NCBI GenBank assembly: GCA_046484625.1
Contig: JAWOIO010000027.1
Span: forward strand, 1 to 27,058
DNA from: DASUAO01 sp046484625
GTDB lineage: Bacteria; Actinomycetota; Acidimicrobiia; IMCC26256; PALSA-555
Length of the DNA stretch: 27,058 bases
Direction of reading: 5' to 3'
This document shows, piece after piece, positions 7,439-14,892 of the stretch; the stretch's first letter is position 1; every line of letters starts with the position of its first letter. A program made the position numbers and the translations under genes. The notes beneath the pieces are model-generated. The model was not told the origin of the DNA. It was given only the letters and a program-made list of their open reading frames with translations, and ran no database searches.

Positions 7439-7626
7439 TCGTCGCCCGACGCTCGACCGACGACCTTGCCGATCTGGTACGCGACTACCGCCACGACGAC
7501 GTAGAGCGCGAACGCGACGATCGATCGCACCACGCTCAGCACCGGCCAGAGCAACACCCAGGCGGCCACGATGACGGCGACGACGGCGACGAGGCGCAAA
7601 GGGAAGGACGGGCGGTTGTCGGTCAT
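7432..7626 (-). CDS. Small two-helix membrane protein
   Basis: The 64-residue product starts MTDNRPSFPLR, then has two hydrophobic stretches (about 11-30 and 34-53) separated by a short basic turn, and ends with a charged tail (GRASGDDS). I do not recognise a family. The hydrophobic pattern, short turn and soluble ends make it a credible coding gene. The ATG at 7626 is preceded by a TACGCT -10-like element 8 nt upstream, consistent with leaderless or near-leaderless transcription; a longer frame reaching 7740 would run through the divergent promoter and is rejected. It converges on dnaE and is divergent from npdG. Confidence 0.65.
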   Translation of the reverse strand: MTDNRPSFPLRLVAVVAVIVAAWVLLWPVLSVVRSIVAFALYVVVAVVAYQIGKVVGRASGDDS

Positions 7627-7634
7627 GACCTGCC

Positions 7635-7640
7635 AGCGTA
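7635..7640 (-). promoter_or_regulatory. -10-like TACGCT upstream of the small membrane protein
   Basis: Read on the minus strand, TACGCT ends 8 nt before the ATG at 7626. It is back-to-back with the npdG promoter within a 59-bp divergent spacer. Confidence 0.4.
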
Positions 7641-7673
7641 CGGCCGACCTCGGGTCCACGGCCCGGCGCGTGC

Positions 7674-7679
7674 CATGCT
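7674..7679 (+). promoter_or_regulatory. -10-like CATGCT upstream of npdG
   Basis: CATGCT matches the nAnnnT pattern and ends exactly 6 nt before the ATG at 7686, the same spacing as at pdxS and the phosphodiesterase gene. No Shine-Dalgarno sequence precedes the ATG. Confidence 0.4.
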
Positions 7680-7685
7680 GCGCAG

Positions 7686-8360
7686 ATGCACATCGGGGTG
7701 TTGGGTGCGACCGGACCCGCCGGCCGAGGCCTCGCGGCACGGCTGGCGAGCCTCGGTCACGACGTCATTCTGGGCTCCCGGGACCACGAGAAGGCGGCCG
7801 GGGTCGTCACTGAGGTCCGCGACGAGTGGGGCGCGCGCGTCGCCTCGTTGCAGCCGGGGAACAACGAGCTCGCCGCGGCGGCTCGGGACCTGGTGGTCAT
7901 CGCGACCACCTGGGAGGCCGCGGTCCCGACCGCGCGCGACCACGCGGCGCAGCTCGCCGGGAAGGTCGTCGTGACCATGGCGAACGGCCTCGAGAAGGTG
8001 GGCCGCGAGTTCCGCCCCGTGCTGCCACCCGAGGGGTCCGTCTCGGAGGCGGTCCAGGCCGCTGCACCGGAGGCGCGGGTCGTCTCGGCGTTCCAGCACG
8101 TGCCCGCCTCGTCTTTCGCCGACCTCGACGAGGTGCTGCGGGGCGACATCGTGGTGTGCGCCGACGACGACGCGGCGCGCGAGGTGGTGCTCGACCTGGT
8201 GGTCGGTATGCCCGAGCTCCGTGCGTTCGACGGCGGGACGCTCGCCAACGCCGTCGGCATCGAGACGTTCGCCGCGCTTCTGCTCTCGATCAACCTCCGC
8301 CACAAGGGCAAAGGCTCGCTCCAGCTGATCGGCGTGGAAGGCCGCGGCGACGCGCGATGA
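7686..8360 (+). CDS. npdG: F420-dependent NADP reductase (NADPH-dependent F420 reductase)
   Basis: The 224-residue product matches the NpdG/Fno family, which transfers hydride between NADPH and the deazaflavin cofactor F420. It opens with a Rossmann fold, MHIGVLGATGPAGRGLAARL, where the glycine motif spans residues 7-15, followed by the NADP-binding GSRDHEKA segment. Further conserved blocks are VVIATTWEA, VVVTMANGLE, VSAFQHVPAS and VVCADDDAA. Family length is about 210-230. Its presence implies that the cell makes F420, in agreement with the PPOX protein at 22733. Its stop overlaps the mshC ATG by 4 bp, so the two enzymes are translationally coupled. Annotation rests on motif recognition; the direction of the reaction in vivo is not determinable. 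Confidence 0.87.
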   Translation: MHIGVLGATGPAGRGLAARLASLGHDVILGSRDHEKAAGVVTEVRDEWGARVASLQPGNNELAAAARDLVVIATTWEAAVPTARDHAAQLAGKVVVTMANGLEKVGREFRPVLPPEGSVSEAVQAAAPEARVVSAFQHVPASSFADLDEVLRGDIVVCADDDAAREVVLDLVVGMPELRAFDGGTLANAVGIETFAALLLSINLRHKGKGSLQLIGVEGRGDAR

Positions 8361-9544
8361 CCTTGCGGCTCTTCGACACCGCCCAGCGCAAGGTCGTCCC
8401 GTTCGAACCACCCCCGCTCGTCCGCATGTACGTGTGCGGGATCACGCCCTACGACTCCACGCACCTCGGCCACGCGGCGACCTACCTCGCCTACGACCTC
8501 CTGATCCGCCGCCTGGAAGAGCTGGGTCACGAGGTGCACATGGTGCGCAACGTCACCGACGTCGACGACTCGATCCTGCCCAAGGCCCGTGAGCTGGGAG
8601 TTCCGTACCTCGAGCTCGCGGAAGCCGAGCTCGCGCTGTTCCGCTCCGACATGGACGCGCTCGGGATGCGACCCCCGGTCGCAGAGCCGCGCGCGACCGA
8701 GGCCATCTCCGGGATGACCGACATGATCAACCGCCTGCTCGACGCCGACCACGCGTACCTCACCCACGGCACGGTCTACTTCGACGTCTCGACGTTCCCG
8801 CGCTTCGGTCACCTCTCGCAGTACTCCCGCGAGCACATGATCAAGCTCGCGCGGGCACGGGGCGGCAAGCCCGAGGACCCGCACCGCCGCGACCCCCTCG
8901 ACTTCATCCTCTGGCAGCCGTCGCTCGCCGACGAGCCTGCGTGGCGGGCGCCCTTCGGGGTCGGTCGTCCCGGGTGGCACGTCGAATGCTCGGTGATGGC
9001 CATGGAGAACCTCGGTCCGACGCTCGACCTCCACGGGGGCGGCACCGACCTGATCTTCCCGCACCACGAGTGCGAGATCGCCCAGAGCGAGAGCATCACC
9101 GGCGAGCCGTTCGCCCGCCACTGGATGCACTCCGCGATGGTCAGCTACGAGGGCGAGAAGATGAGCAAGTCGCTCGGCAACCTGGTGTTCGTCAGGGATC
9201 TCCTCGCGGTCTCCGACCACCGCGCGATCCGGTTGTCGCTCCTCCGCCACCACTACCGGGCCGGGTTCGAGTGGTACGACTCAGACCTCGAGGAGGGGAA
9301 CGCGCTGCTCCACCGGCTCCTCGCGGCGGCGGCCTTGCCCACCGGGGCCGACCCGGCGCCGTTTGCGGCGCGTGTTCGCGCCGCGATCGACGACGACCTC
9401 AACGCACCGCGCGCGCTGGAGGCCCTCGACGACCTCGCCAGCGCGGTGCTGTCGGGCGGGGACGACCCGGAAGGGCCGGCGGTGCTCCGTGAGCTCGGTC
9501 GGCTCATGGGGGTCGACCTGGAGCACCCCACGCTCGGGGCCTGA
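8357..9544 (+). CDS. mshC: Cysteine:GlcN-Ins ligase of mycothiol synthesis
   Basis: MshC ligates cysteine to 1-D-myo-inosityl glucosamine using ATP, the third core step of mycothiol synthesis, and is a paralogue of cysteinyl-tRNA synthetase. The 395-residue product has the MshC-type signature YVCGITPYDSTHLGHAATY rather than the CysS form CGPTVYD..HIGH. C27 and T30 correspond to zinc- and cysteine-binding positions. WHVEC (W207-C211), GGGTDLIFPHHE and GEKMSKSLGN follow. It lacks the long C-terminal anticodon-binding region of CysS and ends LMGVDLEHP, much as mycobacterial MshC does. The ATG at 8357 overlaps the npdG stop (ATGA). CysS is the alternative, but both length and the CGIT signature argue against it. 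Confidence 0.87.
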   Translation: MTLRLFDTAQRKVVPFEPPPLVRMYVCGITPYDSTHLGHAATYLAYDLLIRRLEELGHEVHMVRNVTDVDDSILPKARELGVPYLELAEAELALFRSDMDALGMRPPVAEPRATEAISGMTDMINRLLDADHAYLTHGTVYFDVSTFPRFGHLSQYSREHMIKLARARGGKPEDPHRRDPLDFILWQPSLADEPAWRAPFGVGRPGWHVECSVMAMENLGPTLDLHGGGTDLIFPHHECEIAQSESITGEPFARHWMHSAMVSYEGEKMSKSLGNLVFVRDLLAVSDHRAIRLSLLRHHYRAGFEWYDSDLEEGNALLHRLLAAAALPTGADPAPFAARVRAAIDDDLNAPRALEALDDLASAVLSGGDDPEGPAVLRELGRLMGVDLEHPTLGA

Positions 9545-9612
9545 CCGGTCGCGGCCTGCTCGCTCGTCGCAGGTGGTGCGAAACGAGACGAGGTCGCGGG
9601 CATCGCCGCTGG

Positions 9613-9618
9613 TACCGT
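9613..9618 (+). promoter_or_regulatory. -10-like TACCGT upstream of thrS
   Basis: The element GGTACCGT sits 10 nt before the thrS ATG at 9629, in an 84-bp spacer after mshC. The spacer is too short for a T-box leader and shows no strong Shine-Dalgarno, so a very short or absent 5' leader is likely. Confidence 0.45.
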
Positions 9619-9628
9619 CGGTCGGACG

Positions 9629-11587
9629 ATGACGCGCGACCTCGAGATCACGCTCCCCGACGGCTCGACCCGGTCCACGCCGAAGGGATCCACGCCTGCG
9701 GATGTGGCCGGCGCGATCGGCTCCCGGCTCGCGAAGGATGCGTTGGCCGCGCGCTTCGACGGTGAGTGGGTCGACCTGGACCGACCGATCGAGCGTGACG
9801 GCCGCCTCGAGATCGTCGTCCCCGCGTCGGACGAGGGCCGCGAGGTGCTCCGGCACTCCACGGCGCACGTGCTCGCGCAGGCCGTCACCGACCTGTTCCC
9901 GGGCGCGCGCTACGCGATCGGCCCGGCGATCGAGGATGGCTTCTACTACGACTTCGAGCTGCCCGGCGGCGCGCACTTCAGCGACGACGACCTCGCCCGC
10001 ATCGCGGCGCGGATGGCCGAGATCATCGCCGCGGACCAGCCGTTCGTCCGCGAGGAGCTCGGTCGCGACCAGGGACTCGCCGTGTTCTCGGAGCAGCCGT
10101 TCAAGCAGGAGATCATCGAGAAGGTCGACGCATCCGAGGTCGGTGAAGGCTCGGTGATCAGCATCTATCGCAACCCGCGTGCCGACGGGTCCGAGTTCGT
10201 CGACCTGTGTCGCGGCCCGCACGTGCCGTCGAGCAAGCGCCTGGGGGCGTTCACGCTCACGAAGGTGGCGGGCGCCTACTGGCGGGGCGACGAGCGCGGG
10301 CCGCAGCTCCAGCGGATCTACGGCACGGCCTGGGAGTCGAAGAAGGCGCTCGCCGCACACCTCGAACGGCTCGAGGAGGCCGAGCGGCGCGACCATCGTC
10401 GGCTCGGGGCCGAGCTCGACCTGTTCTCGTTCCCCACGGAGATCGGGGGCGGCCTCCCGGTCTTCCATCCGAAGGGTGCGATGGTCCGCAAGCTGATGGA
10501 GGACTACTCACGTCGTGAGCACGAGGCCGGCGGCTACGAGTTCGTGTGGACCCCCCACATCGCCAAGTCCTCGCTGTACGAGACATCGGGGCACCTCGAG
10601 TGGTACTCGGAGGGCATGTACCCACCCATGGAGATGGAGGGGGCCACCTACTACCCGAAACCGATGAACTGCCCCGGGCACATGCTCATCTACCGCGCGC
10701 GGCAGCGCTCCTACCGCGAGCTGCCGTTGCGGCTCTTCGAGTTCGGCACCGTCTACCGTTTCGAACGCTCGGGCGTGATCCACGGCCTCACCCGGGTGCG
10801 CGGGATCACCCAGGACGACAGCCACATCTTCTGCACGCCGGAGCAGCTCCCCGAGGAGCTCGCGAGCCTGCTCGAGTTCGTGCTTCGCCTGCTCCGCACG
10901 TTCGGGCTCGACGACTTCGAGGCCGAGCTGGCGACGCGCCCGGACAAGTTCGTCGGCGACCCCGCCGACTGGGACCGGGCCACCGATGCTCTGCGCCACG
11001 CGCTCGATGCCTCGGGGGTCCCGTACGTGGTCGCCGAGGGGGAGGGCGCGTTCTACGCGCCCAAGATCGATGTGCACGTGCGAGACGCCATCGGTCGCCG
11101 CTGGCAGCTGTCGACACTCCAGGTCGACCTCCAGCTGCCGCCGCGCTTCGACCTCGAGTACATCACGCGCGACAACACGCGCGAGCGGCCCAGCGTGATC
11201 CACCGCGCGTTGTTCGGCTCGATCGAGCGCTTCTTCGGGATCCTGGTCGAGCACTACGCGGGTGCGTTCCCGACCTGGCTGGCGCCGGTGCAGGTCGCGG
11301 TGCTTCCCGTCGCCGACCGCCACGACGACTACGCAGCGACGATCGCCGCTCGCCTGCGCGACGACGGTTCCCGGGTGGAGGTGCACGAGGCACACTCGGA
11401 CACACTCGGCGCGCGGGTGCGACGCGCGAAGACGGAGAAGGTCCCGTACGTGCTCGTGGTCGGCGACGACGATGTCGAGCACCAGACCGTCGGGGTGAAC
11501 GCGCGCGGGGCCGACGACCCGGAGCGGGGCGTCTCACTCGAGGTGTTCCGGGAGCGCCTCGCCGCCGACGTCGCCCAGACCGGCTGA
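9629..11587 (+). CDS. thrS: Threonyl-tRNA synthetase
   Basis: ThrRS charges tRNA-Thr. The 652-residue product has the complete bacterial architecture: a TGS domain (about 1-65, starting TRDLEITLPDGS), the editing domain with HSTAH (H76, H80) and CRGPHVPSS, and the class II catalytic core with MNCPGHMLIYR (zinc-binding C348) and RFERSGVIHGLTRVRGITQDDSHIFC-type motif 2. The core continues through IDVHVRDAIGRRWQLSTLQVD and ends in motif 3, HRALFGSIERFFGILVEH. The anticodon-binding domain follows (WLAPVQVAVLPV to the end). The ATG at 9629 is the natural TGS start. It begins the thrS-HIT-...-pgsA-patA-pimA neighbourhood also known from mycobacteria. Confidence 0.97.
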   Translation: MTRDLEITLPDGSTRSTPKGSTPADVAGAIGSRLAKDALAARFDGEWVDLDRPIERDGRLEIVVPASDEGREVLRHSTAHVLAQAVTDLFPGARYAIGPAIEDGFYYDFELPGGAHFSDDDLARIAARMAEIIAADQPFVREELGRDQGLAVFSEQPFKQEIIEKVDASEVGEGSVISIYRNPRADGSEFVDLCRGPHVPSSKRLGAFTLTKVAGAYWRGDERGPQLQRIYGTAWESKKALAAHLERLEEAERRDHRRLGAELDLFSFPTEIGGGLPVFHPKGAMVRKLMEDYSRREHEAGGYEFVWTPHIAKSSLYETSGHLEWYSEGMYPPMEMEGATYYPKPMNCPGHMLIYRARQRSYRELPLRLFEFGTVYRFERSGVIHGLTRVRGITQDDSHIFCTPEQLPEELASLLEFVLRLLRTFGLDDFEAELATRPDKFVGDPADWDRATDALRHALDASGVPYVVAEGEGAFYAPKIDVHVRDAIGRRWQLSTLQVDLQLPPRFDLEYITRDNTRERPSVIHRALFGSIERFFGILVEHYAGAFPTWLAPVQVAVLPVADRHDDYAATIAARLRDDGSRVEVHEAHSDTLGARVRRAKTEKVPYVLVVGDDDVEHQTVGVNARGADDPERGVSLEVFRERLAADVAQTG

Positions 11588-11594
11588 GAGCACC

Positions 11595-12110
11595 ATGGCA
11601 CTCGAGCGGCTGTGGGCCGGATGGCGCAGCGAGTACATCGACGCCGTCATCGGCGACGGCGCGGATCGTGTCGATGTCTGCTTGTTCTGCGCGCTGCCCG
11701 ACGTGGAACCCGACGAGGCGCTCGTGATCGTGCGGGACCAGCATGCCTACGCGGTCCTGAACGCGTACCCCTATACGTCGGGGCACCTCATGGTGGTGCC
11801 GGTCCGCCACGTCGGTGAGCTCGACGACCTCCGCGAGGACGAAGCGCGCCAGGTCATGACGATGACCCAGCACGCGACCACTGCGATCCGCGCCGCGTAC
11901 GCGCCCCAGGGGATGAACGTCGGCATGAACCTCGGTCGCGCCGCCGGAGCGGGGATCCCCGGGCACCTGCACGTCCACGTGCTGCCGCGGTGGGCCGGCG
12001 ACACGAACTTCCTGACGAGCGTCGCCGAGGCGAGAGTGATGCCCGAACCGCTGTCGAAGGCCCTCGAACGCCTGCGCGCCGCGTGGCCGTCGACCGGCGC
12101 CCACTCATAG
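11595..12110 (+). CDS. HIT-family hydrolase/phosphorylase
   Basis: The 171-residue product is a histidine-triad nucleotide-binding protein. It starts MALERLWAGWRSEYI and has a CxxC pair (C29, C32) that probably binds zinc, then NAYPYTSGHLMVVP and the catalytic triad HLHVHVLPRW (H124, H126, H128). Relatives hydrolyse or phosphorolyse dinucleoside polyphosphates such as Ap4A, or cleave adenosine-5'-phosphoramidate-like substrates; the substrate here is unproven. It lies 7 bp after thrS, as in mycobacterial genomes where an HIT gene sits between thrS and pgsA. Its TAG stop doubles as the first half of the next gene's -10 hexamer. Confidence 0.93.
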   Translation: MALERLWAGWRSEYIDAVIGDGADRVDVCLFCALPDVEPDEALVIVRDQHAYAVLNAYPYTSGHLMVVPVRHVGELDDLREDEARQVMTMTQHATTAIRAAYAPQGMNVGMNLGRAAGAGIPGHLHVHVLPRWAGDTNFLTSVAEARVMPEPLSKALERLRAAWPSTGAHS

Positions 12111-12113
12111 GCT
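12108..12113 (+). promoter_or_regulatory. -10-like TAGGCT overlapping the HIT stop codon
   Basis: TAGGCT begins with the TAG stop of the HIT gene and ends 6 nt before the ATG at 12120, the leaderless spacing seen elsewhere in the window. It could give the membrane-protein gene its own transcript. Confidence 0.4.
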
Positions 12114-12119
12114 CGGGTC

Positions 12120-12629
12120 ATGGCCGACGCGTCCGAGCACGACCCCCAGCATCATCCGGGGCACGATCCGGGCGATGAGCTACCGGCCGATCTCGACGTC
12201 ACCGCGCTCGTCGGGCCCTACCTGTTCCCCGACATCCGCAGACGCCGCATCGCCGGCGCGATCCTCGTCATCGTCGGGGGAGGCGCGTTGGCCGGAGGGC
12301 TGCTGAGCGGGAACACCGCGCTCGTCGTCACCGGCGTCGCGCTCCTCGCCGTTGCCGGGTATCACTTCCTGGCGGCCTGGCCCCTCGCGGTCGACCAGAC
12401 CGAGGCGCTCGCGGTGGCGAGCCGCACCGCCGGGTTCCCGGTCGGCCACGCGTCGGCGCAGCTCGGCTGGCGGGGTCTGCGGTCGCGCCCTTCGTGGCGG
12501 GTCCTGCTGTACTCCGCCGACGACCCGCCGTCCGAGCGCGGCCTCGTCGAGCTCGACGCGGTCGACGGGGCGGTCCTCGGCTCCTACACCGAGCCCAACC
12601 CCGAGGACTGGTCGAAGTACGGGCTCTAG
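12120..12629 (+). CDS. Conserved-looking two-helix membrane protein of unknown function
   Basis: I do not recognise this 169-residue protein. It has a histidine- and aspartate-rich N-terminus (SEHDPQHHPGHDPGDE), a conspicuous basic stretch before the membrane (PDIRRRRIAG), and two adjacent hydrophobic helices (about 44-63 and 67-87). A soluble C-terminal domain of about 80 residues follows, with alternating strand-like pattern (RPSWRVLLYSADD...RGLVELDAVDGAVLGSYTEPN). The positive-inside rule suggests both ends face the cytoplasm. It starts 9 bp after the HIT gene, between thrS-HIT and pgsA-patA-pimA, so a link with membrane lipid synthesis is conceivable but unsupported. Its TAG stop overlaps the opposing EF-G2 stop. 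Confidence 0.75.
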   Translation: MADASEHDPQHHPGHDPGDELPADLDVTALVGPYLFPDIRRRRIAGAILVIVGGGALAGGLLSGNTALVVTGVALLAVAGYHFLAAWPLAVDQTEALAVASRTAGFPVGHASAQLGWRGLRSRPSWRVLLYSADDPPSERGLVELDAVDGAVLGSYTEPNPEDWSKYGL

Positions 12630-14656
12630 TCCGCCGCGCGAGCGACCTTGTCGACGAGGTGGGCCGGCATCGGGTCGTAGTGGGAGTGGGTGATCGTGAA
12701 GGTCCCGCGTCCGCCCGTGCGTGAGCGCAGGTCGGTGGAGTAGCGCAGCACTTCCGACGTCGGGACCAGCGCGACGATCTCCACGTCGCCACCGCCGAGC
12801 GCGCTCGTCCCCTGGATCCGGCCCCGCTTGGAGTTCAGGTCACCCATGAGGTCGCCCTGGCTCGCCTCGGGTGCCCGCACCACGAGCTCGCTGATCGGCT
12901 CCAGCAGGATCGGCTGACCCTTGGCCATCGCCTCCTTGAACGCGAGCGACCCGGCCATCTTGAAGCTCATCTCCGAGCTGTCCACCGAGTGGTGCTTGCC
13001 GTCGAAGACGGTCGCCTGGACGTCGACGACCGGGAACCCGAAGACGCCCCCGGACTCCATGGTCTCGGCAATGCCCTTCTCGACCGCAGGGATGAACTGG
13101 CGGGGGATCGCACCGCCGACGACCTTGTCGACGAACTCGAACCCCGCCCCGCGCTCGAGCGGCTCGACCCGGACCGACGCCACACCGAACTGGCCGTGGC
13201 CGCCGCTCTGCTTCTTGTGCTTGCCCTCGGCCTCCGCGGCTTCGGTGATCGTCTCGCGGTACGCCACCTTGACGTCGTCGGTCTCGACCGCGACCCCGAA
13301 CTTGCGGTGGATGCGCTCGAGCGCGATCCCGAGGTGGGTCTCGCCCTGGCCCCACAGCAGTGTTTGGTGCGTCTCGTCGTTGCGCTCGAGGCGGATCGCC
13401 GGGTCCTCGTCCTGGAGCCGGTGCAGCGCGGTGGCGAGCTTGTCCTCGTCGCCCTTGGACTTCGCCCGGATGGCCACCGGGAGCGTGGGCTCGAACTGCT
13501 CCAGCGGCTCGACCTCGACCTCGGCGCCCCGGCTGCCGAGGACGTCGCCGGTGAAGGTGTCGGTGAGCTTGGCGACCGCCCCCAGGTCGCCCGGGCCGAC
13601 CTCGCTGACCGCCTCGGCGTCCTTGCCCCGCACCATCGACAGCTGGTGGATCCGCTCGTCGGTCATCGTGCGGCCGTTGACGAGATGACCATCGGCCTTG
13701 ACCGTCCCCTGGAGGACCTTGAACAGGTTCACCCTCCCGACGTAGGGGTCGACGATCGTCTTGAACACGAACGCGACCGGGGGTCCGTCGCCGGCGTCGG
13801 GCGCCGGGCCCTCCCGCACCATGAAGTGGGCGAGCCGGTCGACACCGACGAGCGCGGTCGCGCTCCCGCAGAGCACCGGGAAGACGCTGGCCTCGGCGAT
13901 GCCCTTGGCGAGCGCGCCCTCGAGCTCCTCGACCGAGATCGTCTCGTCGTCGAGGTAGCGCTCCATGAGCGCGTCGTCGGCCACGACGATCCCTTCGACG
14001 AGGGAGTCGTGGACAGCGTGCTCCTCGTGCTCCATCTCCTCGGGGATCGGGCCGGTCGCGCCCACACCGTCTGGGCCCGAGTACGTGATCGCGGTGTCGC
14101 TCAGGAGGTCGATGACGCCGCGGAAGTCGTGCTCGGTGCCGATCGGCAGCTCGAGCGGCGCGATGCCCGCGCCGAACCTCGCCTTGAGGTCGTCGAGCGT
14201 GCGCTCGAACGAGGCCCGCTCGCGATCGAGCTTGTTGACGAAGATCGCCCTCGGGATGTCGAGCGCCTCCGCCAGTCGCCAGGCGACCTCGGTCTGCACC
14301 TCGACGCCCTCGACCGCCGAGACCACGAAGATCGCCAGCTCGGCGGCGCGCAGACCGGCTGCCACGTCGCCGAGGAAGTCCGCGTACCCGGGCGTGTCGA
14401 GGAGGTTGACCTTGTGGTCCTCCCACTCGAGCGGCGCCACCGCGAGCGACACGGAGATCGCGCGCTTCTGCTCCTCGGGATCGAAGTCGCATGCCGTCGT
14501 CCCGTCCTCCACGGTCCCGGCCCGCGGGATGGCCCCCGAGACGAACAGCAGCGCCTCGGCGAGCGTCGTCTTCCCGGCTCCGCCGTGGCCCACGAGGGCC
14601 ACGTTGCGGATCCTGTCGGTCGGGACCGGCTTCACGGCGTCTGGACCACTCGTCAC
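12626..14656 (-). CDS. EF-G2-like translational GTPase (EF-G paralogue)
   Basis: The 676-residue product has the full five-domain EF-G layout. The G domain holds P-loop GHGGAGKT (23-30), DTPGYADF (87-94), NKLD (141-144) and the G5-like LCGSATA. Domain II follows, then the domain IV segment QSGGHGQFGVASVRVEPL and domain V, ending GRGTFTITHSHYDPMPAHL. The switch I region reads DFDPEEQKRAIS rather than ERGITI, and the G3 histidine of canonical EF-G (DTPGHVDF) is tyrosine (Y91). These traits mark the EF-G2-type paralogue, whose cellular role is unclear; the main fusA normally lies with rpsL-rpsG. The GTG at 14656 is preferred; a GTG at 14635 is an alternative, and the longer frame to 14833 is proline/arginine-rich spacer. 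Confidence 0.9.
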   Translation of the reverse strand: MTSGPDAVKPVPTDRIRNVALVGHGGAGKTTLAEALLFVSGAIPRAGTVEDGTTACDFDPEEQKRAISVSLAVAPLEWEDHKVNLLDTPGYADFLGDVAAGLRAAELAIFVVSAVEGVEVQTEVAWRLAEALDIPRAIFVNKLDRERASFERTLDDLKARFGAGIAPLELPIGTEHDFRGVIDLLSDTAITYSGPDGVGATGPIPEEMEHEEHAVHDSLVEGIVVADDALMERYLDDETISVEELEGALAKGIAEASVFPVLCGSATALVGVDRLAHFMVREGPAPDAGDGPPVAFVFKTIVDPYVGRVNLFKVLQGTVKADGHLVNGRTMTDERIHQLSMVRGKDAEAVSEVGPGDLGAVAKLTDTFTGDVLGSRGAEVEVEPLEQFEPTLPVAIRAKSKGDEDKLATALHRLQDEDPAIRLERNDETHQTLLWGQGETHLGIALERIHRKFGVAVETDDVKVAYRETITEAAEAEGKHKKQSGGHGQFGVASVRVEPLERGAGFEFVDKVVGGAIPRQFIPAVEKGIAETMESGGVFGFPVVDVQATVFDGKHHSVDSSEMSFKMAGSLAFKEAMAKGQPILLEPISELVVRAPEASQGDLMGDLNSKRGRIQGTSALGGGDVEIVALVPTSEVLRYSTDLRSRTGGRGTFTITHSHYDPMPAHLVDKVARAAD

Positions 14657-14679
14657 ACCCCCAGGAGGCTCTGGGGCGG

Positions 14680-14685
14680 AGTCTA
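14680..14685 (-). promoter_or_regulatory. -10-like TAGACT upstream of the EF-G2 gene
   Basis: On the minus strand TAGACT lies 23 nt before the GTG at 14656, which would give a leader of about 15 nt. It supports the 14656 start over the longer frame. No -35 is obvious. Confidence 0.35.
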
Positions 14686-14817
14686 GGAAGCGCCGCGGGG
14701 CCGTGCCTGAGCCACCCCGGGCGCGTCTCGCGGTGCGGATCCCGCCCCGGCCATCCTGACCGTCGCGGAGGCCCGGCCGGCCCGGAGTGGGGGTCGGGCT
14801 GTCTCGGGGGCAACTGG

Positions 14818-14823
14818 TACCCT
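14818..14823 (+). promoter_or_regulatory. -10-like TACCCT upstream of pgsA
   Basis: GGTACCCT is identical to the element before the phosphodiesterase gene. Here the ATG is 69 nt downstream, giving a leader of about 60 nt. It sits in the 236-bp divergent spacer with EF-G2, the longest gene-free gap in the window, and would drive pgsA-patA-pimA. Confidence 0.45.
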
Positions 14824-14833
14824 GCGGACGCAC

Positions 14834-14846
14834 TGGGGTGACCCCA
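14834..14846. promoter_or_regulatory. TGGGGT-G-ACCCCA dyad just downstream of the pgsA promoter
   Basis: Two 6-bp inverted arms flank a single base, too tight for an RNA hairpin loop but suitable as a protein-binding dyad. It lies about 4 bp after the predicted transcription start, where a repressor would block initiation. The role is inferred. Confidence 0.3.
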
Positions 14847-14892
14847 CCCGGTCCACCCAGAGCTCCTCTCCCATTCGAGGTCCGGTTCCTCC

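Noticed and set aside
8357..9544. Cysteinyl-tRNA synthetase (cysS)
   Set aside because: The CGITPYD signature, 395-residue length and missing anticodon-binding region fit MshC better.
9545..9628. T-box riboswitch upstream of thrS
   Set aside because: The spacer is only 84 bp, has no T-box consensus or specifier stem, and a -10-like element sits 10 nt before the ATG.
12989..14686. 565-codon plus-strand open frame opposite EF-G2
   Set aside because: Antisense shadow; the minus-strand frame carries all EF-G motifs.
14657..14833. Extended N-terminus of the EF-G2 protein
   Set aside because: The 59 extra residues are Pro/Arg/Gly-rich spacer without homology to EF-G, and a -10-like element lies inside the stretch.
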